Assembly (NCBI GenBank): GCA_029260165.1
Contig: JAJDDT010000108.1
Coordinates: 1 to 45,028 of the forward strand
Length of the DNA stretch: 45,028 nt
Origin: Phycisphaerae bacterium
GTDB lineage: Bacteria; Planctomycetota; Phycisphaerae; UBA1845
Reading direction: 5' to 3'
Both the position numbers and the translations under genes were made by a program. Shown here piece by piece: positions 42,777 through 45,028 of the stretch. The number at the start of each line of letters is the position of its first letter. Within the stretch, counting starts at the first letter, position 1. The notes under the pieces are model-generated. The model ran no database searches. It was not told where the DNA came from and saw nothing but the letters and a program-made list of their open reading frames with translations.

Positions 42777-43538
42777 ATGACAACCAGACGAACATTGATC
42801 ACCCTGTCGCTTTTGGTCGTGTCAGCCACCGTATCCGGGTTCTTCGGCTGCGGCGGGGTGGCGTTGGTTGGATTCATTGGCGCGAATATTTGCAATACAG
42901 ACGAGAGATGCAATGACGGCCTGTTTTGCAACGGGGAGGAGCGATGTATCGACGAGTTTTGCGAAGACGGCGTTCCGCCCTGCGACGAGGCTGTGTGCGA
43001 TGAGGAGGCAAACACCTGCTCGGCCGGTTGCACGGACGAGGCTTGTGACGATGGGGATTTTTGCAATGGGGAGGAATTGTGTAGTACCCCAATGGGTGCT
43101 TCTGGTGGCACCTGCATCAACGGTACCAGCCCCTGTTTCGTGGGTGAAGTCTGCCTTGAAGACCTGGATCGCTGCGTCGAGTGTACAAAGGACAGTGATT
43201 GCAACGAGGGTCACCTTTGCATCGATGATATTTGTATCGAAGCCCCGACTGAACCCGAGAGTTTTACCGTTTTTCTTCGGAATGAGGACAATCAGAATAC
43301 GCATCTTCTGACTGCTTCGGAGAGCTTTGGACCGGGGAATCGTGTCGGCCCCGATGGCTTCCGCACGGTGGTGATGCCACCGTCGCTGGCGGGTGACGTT
43401 TTCACGTTTCGGGCAGGTAGAGAGGGGAGCGTTTTTGCGACGCTCGATTGCGAGTTCTTTCCGGATTCGGTGGAGGACGCCGTGGTCACATGGACCGGGT
43501 TCGATCTGACCTGCACAGGTGAGCTGACCCCGGACTAA
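42777..43538 (+). CDS. Cysteine-rich putative lipoprotein
   Basis: A 253-residue protein with a signal sequence (TLITLSLLVVSATVSGFFGC) whose SGFFGC end could be a lipobox, giving a lipid-anchored Cys. Next come about 130 residues of closely spaced cysteines with repeated motifs (CNDGLFCNGEERC, CDDGDFCNGEELC, CTKDSDCNEGHLCIDDIC). Such motifs are common in deltaproteobacterial and planctomycete surface proteins, and the style resembles the first gene of the window. The last 95 residues form a beta-rich region. ATG 42777 has GAGAGGAA eight bases upstream. Function unknown. Confidence 0.82.
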   Translation: MTTRRTLITLSLLVVSATVSGFFGCGGVALVGFIGANICNTDERCNDGLFCNGEERCIDEFCEDGVPPCDEAVCDEEANTCSAGCTDEACDDGDFCNGEELCSTPMGASGGTCINGTSPCFVGEVCLEDLDRCVECTKDSDCNEGHLCIDDICIEAPTEPESFTVFLRNEDNQNTHLLTASESFGPGNRVGPDGFRTVVMPPSLAGDVFTFRAGREGSVFATLDCEFFPDSVEDAVVTWTGFDLTCTGELTPD

Positions 43539-43768
43539 CAGAACGGCGCAAAGTTACTCTCCAGGCATGACCTGATCCGGTCCACGTCGATCCCTGATTT
43601 GGACGGAGTTTCTCGCGCGGTTTTGGTGTGGCAGACCCGACGCCACGGGAAGCATTACTACGATTGTTGGACGGGTAATTCGGACGGGAAATTGGGCTCT
43701 CGGACGGGTTGCGACCTGACTGTCGAAAAAACCGCCATAAGTCTATCGCCCATAGCGTTTTACGATAC

Positions 43769-43815
43769 TGGGCAGAGCCGGACTTGAACCGGCGACACAC
43801 GGATTTTCAGTCCGA
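43769..43815 (-). tRNA. 3' remnant of tRNA-Phe (GAA), 5' part missing
   Basis: Read on the minus strand: anticodon arm with CTGAAAA loop (GAA anticodon; stem CGGA/TCCG), variable loop GTGTC, T-arm GCCGG, TTCAAGT, CCGGC, acceptor strand TCTGCCC and discriminator A at 43769. CCA is not encoded. The partner GGGCAGA and the D-arm GCTC...GAGC are absent from the bases that should precede it. It is therefore not a functional gene, but the piece left at one end of an element integrated into the 3' half of a tRNA gene. In this orientation the element would extend to the right. Confidence 0.75.
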
Positions 43816-43971
43816 AACAACACCCCCACCCCCATACCCAAAAACGACGATATCAGCGTTCCCGGTATCGCTACGGCTGTTTGTTCGTTTGGGTTGCGTT
43901 AGGTTCGGTGGGGCTTTGTGTCATTCGCGCCTGCCACAAATCTGCCATTTTTTCAAAACGGAAGTACGAAA

Positions 43972-43987
43972 TGTATCACGCGATACA
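43972..43987. promoter_or_regulatory. Palindromic operator-like site
   Basis: TGTATC (43972-43977), four bases, GATACA (43982-43987): a perfect dyad 28 bases before the TTGACA box at 44015, so a plausible regulator site for the gene at 44075. Confidence 0.4.
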
Positions 43988-44014
43988 GTTTTTCCGTTCG
44001 TGCGGTTTTTTGTC

Positions 44015-44041
44015 TTGACAGCTCTCTATAGTGGTTATAGG
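44015..44041 (+). promoter_or_regulatory. Promoter-like boxes before the 44075 gene
   Basis: A perfect TTGACA at 44015-44020 is followed by TATAGG at 44036-44041 with a 15-base spacer, or TAGGCT with 17 bases. The -35 is strong and the -10 weak. Confidence 0.4.
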
Positions 44042-44074
44042 CTCTTGGAGACACAGTCGAAGGAGATGTCGAAA

Positions 44075-44809
44075 ATGCCCAAAACCAAACAGAAAAAAAC
44101 CGCAGTGAAGCCGCCTCAAAGCAAGGCCCAATTTAATTTGTTCGTCGAGCCTGCTTTCGTTCGGATGCTGGATGCGCTCGGACTCATCGAAAGCAAGAGC
44201 CGCCCGGGCGTCTTGGCGGACCACCTGTCCGGTGACTGCCTGAATTTTATCGACAAGTGCGTCGAGACCGGAATCGTCACGGCGGACGAGTTCAACGAAG
44301 TGATGACTTTGCACGAAGGCGAGGGGATACCAGGCGTTTACGACGCCATCGCGGACCTGCTGGACCTGGTCTTCCGCCGATGCCCGAACGTGATGCAGCA
44401 ATTGACGAGACCGCCCGCTGCGGCACGCGGTCCCGTAGACCACCTGAAGATCATGCGCATCACCTACGCGGACGGAGGGTCCGGTATTCGTGTGCAGGTT
44501 GGTGACGAAGCGTTCGTCGCGCCTGTCGTCGCGGCGATGCACCTCGCGCAAATGGTCGTGTCGGTGGCTTCCTTCGGTGGCGAGCCTGGACCGGATGTGG
44601 CTGAGTTTCTAGCAGAAGACCACAACCCACGCGGAAAGTCGGTTGATTTTCTGACTGAAGCGAAAATAGCCGTCGCGCTCGAGACGACGCCTGACGGCGA
44701 CCGTGTTTGCGTGCTCTATGGTGAAAATTCAATGATTTGCTTCGACCGCCAGTCGGCGGTTGAGTTCGCAGGAAAGTTGAGAACGTCGTGCCAAACCGTA
44801 ACGGCGTAG
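44075..44809 (+). CDS. Uncharacterised protein, possibly carried by an integrated element
   Basis: A 244-residue protein. AAGGAG at 44060-44065 favours ATG 44075, seven to nine bases on; ATG 44066 abuts it. The open frame continues upstream across the tRNA remnant, but that part is not coding-like. The N-terminus is lysine-rich (MPKTKQKKTAVKPPQSKAQ), suggesting nucleic-acid binding or disorder. The body is a helical/beta mixture with no transmembrane segment, and no family is recognised. Phrases such as FVEPAFVRMLDALGL and FLAEDHNPRGKSVDFLTEAK give no clear match. Its position beyond the tRNA scar suggests acquired DNA. Confidence 0.7.
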   Translation: MPKTKQKKTAVKPPQSKAQFNLFVEPAFVRMLDALGLIESKSRPGVLADHLSGDCLNFIDKCVETGIVTADEFNEVMTLHEGEGIPGVYDAIADLLDLVFRRCPNVMQQLTRPPAAARGPVDHLKIMRITYADGGSGIRVQVGDEAFVAPVVAAMHLAQMVVSVASFGGEPGPDVAEFLAEDHNPRGKSVDFLTEAKIAVALETTPDGDRVCVLYGENSMICFDRQSAVEFAGKLRTSCQTVTA

Positions 44810-44950
44810 TTCAATTGGTTCTTATTGCTTTTGCGTGTTGGCCAAGCCCGGGTTCCAAGAAAACGTCCGAGCGCGCGAACAGTTTGTCCGATGGCGAGCA
44901 GGTCGTGTGTCCGCGACCTGGGCCGCTGTCGTTTTTTTGGAGATAGAAAA

Positions 44951-45028
44951 ATGCAGACTTTCAAATTCAACCGCGGAAAGTGCGCGACGACGGTGCACGT
45001 TCCCGACGGAGCGGACGCGGCTAACCAT
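44951..45028 (+). CDS. Start of an unidentified gene (3' cut by window end)
   Basis: ATG 44951 follows GGAG at a normal distance (TTGGAGATAGAAAA). The 26 codons visible begin MQTFKFNRGKCATTVHVPDG and remain open to the window edge. They are too short to identify. The same kind of strong ribosome-binding site precedes the previous gene, 141 bases upstream, so the two may be one transcription unit. Confidence 0.6.
   Translation, partial: MQTFKFNRGKCATTVHVPDGADAANH

Larger units (their letters stand above)
43539..44074. other. Gene-free stretch (536 bp) with tRNA scar
   Basis: No coding region is supported between the lipoprotein stop and the next gene. The stretch contains the tRNA-Phe remnant (43769-43815), a dyad at 43972-43987 and a promoter-like TTGACA at 44015. 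The sequence between 43816 and 43970, where the 5' part of the tRNA should be, shows no D-arm or acceptor partner. Confidence 0.6.

Noticed and set aside
43599-43787. Small open frame next to the tRNA remnant
   Set aside because: It overlaps the tRNA fragment, has no ribosome-binding site and shows no protein-like features.
43709-44065. Upstream extension of the frame that contains the 44075 gene
   Set aside because: It runs through the tRNA remnant and A/T-rich regulatory sequence, and a strong AGGAG site marks the start near 44075.

Overview
The window reads as chromosomal DNA of a planctomycete, probably from the Phycisphaerae side of Planctomycetota. This is inferred from gene content, not from a phylogenetic marker. 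Pointers are secreted proteins with IPTL-type and PEP-CTERM sorting tails, dockerin-like aspartate repeats with paired cysteines, CRTAC1-type FG-GAP proteins, and small membrane proteins carrying a CPxC...CPEC zinc ribbon. Moderately high G+C and frequent GTG starts fit this.

Bases 1-16383, sorting locus. Two plus-strand genes encode secreted cysteine- and aspartate-rich proteins ending in an IPTVS/IPVMS tail. The first is cut by the window edge. The second is a 3490-residue protein with about 81 copies of a 33-residue cysteine/aspartate repeat. Directly downstream comes an apparent four-gene operon: an exosortase of the XrtH type (matching the IPTL tail), a membrane protein likely to be its partner, a membrane-anchored CRTAC1/ASPIC-UnbV protein and a TPR protein. 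A third likely XrtH substrate, an endonuclease I-like protein with an IPTVSEWG tail, lies at 40932-42548.

Bases 16414-23944. On the minus strand are an XrtA-type polysaccharide deacetylase and a large Ig-domain exported protein. On the plus strand are a HAF-repeat PEP-CTERM protein, a short flagellin and a MerR/TipAS regulator.

Bases 24060-32511, housekeeping and mixed genes. These are glmS (minus), rarA and 5-formyltetrahydrofolate cyclo-ligase (plus, coupled), a REP-like nested hairpin, a LysM/L,D-transpeptidase, an AhpD-like gene whose frame runs through an in-frame TGA at a CxxC position (strong selenoprotein candidate with a SECIS-like hairpin), and two convergent, overlapping membrane-protein genes.

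Bases 32564-40922, acyl-CoA operon. Two acyl-CoA dehydrogenases, 3-hydroxyacyl-CoA dehydrogenase, enoyl-CoA hydratase, the catalytic subunit of a B12-dependent acyl-CoA mutase and a fused B12-binding/MeaB-type GTPase. The mutase carries the Phe/Gln pair of isobutyryl-CoA mutase, so the two proteins look like IcmF split in two. The set would link isobutyryl-CoA to butyryl-CoA and beta-oxidation. A HEPN/MNT toxin-antitoxin pair and a zinc-ribbon membrane protein interrupt the operon.

Bases 40932-45028. The exported nuclease, a cysteine-rich lipoprotein, then the 3' two-thirds of a tRNA-Phe gene without its 5' part. This is the usual scar at the far end of an integrated element. The two genes to its right (the last cut by the window edge) may belong to such an element.
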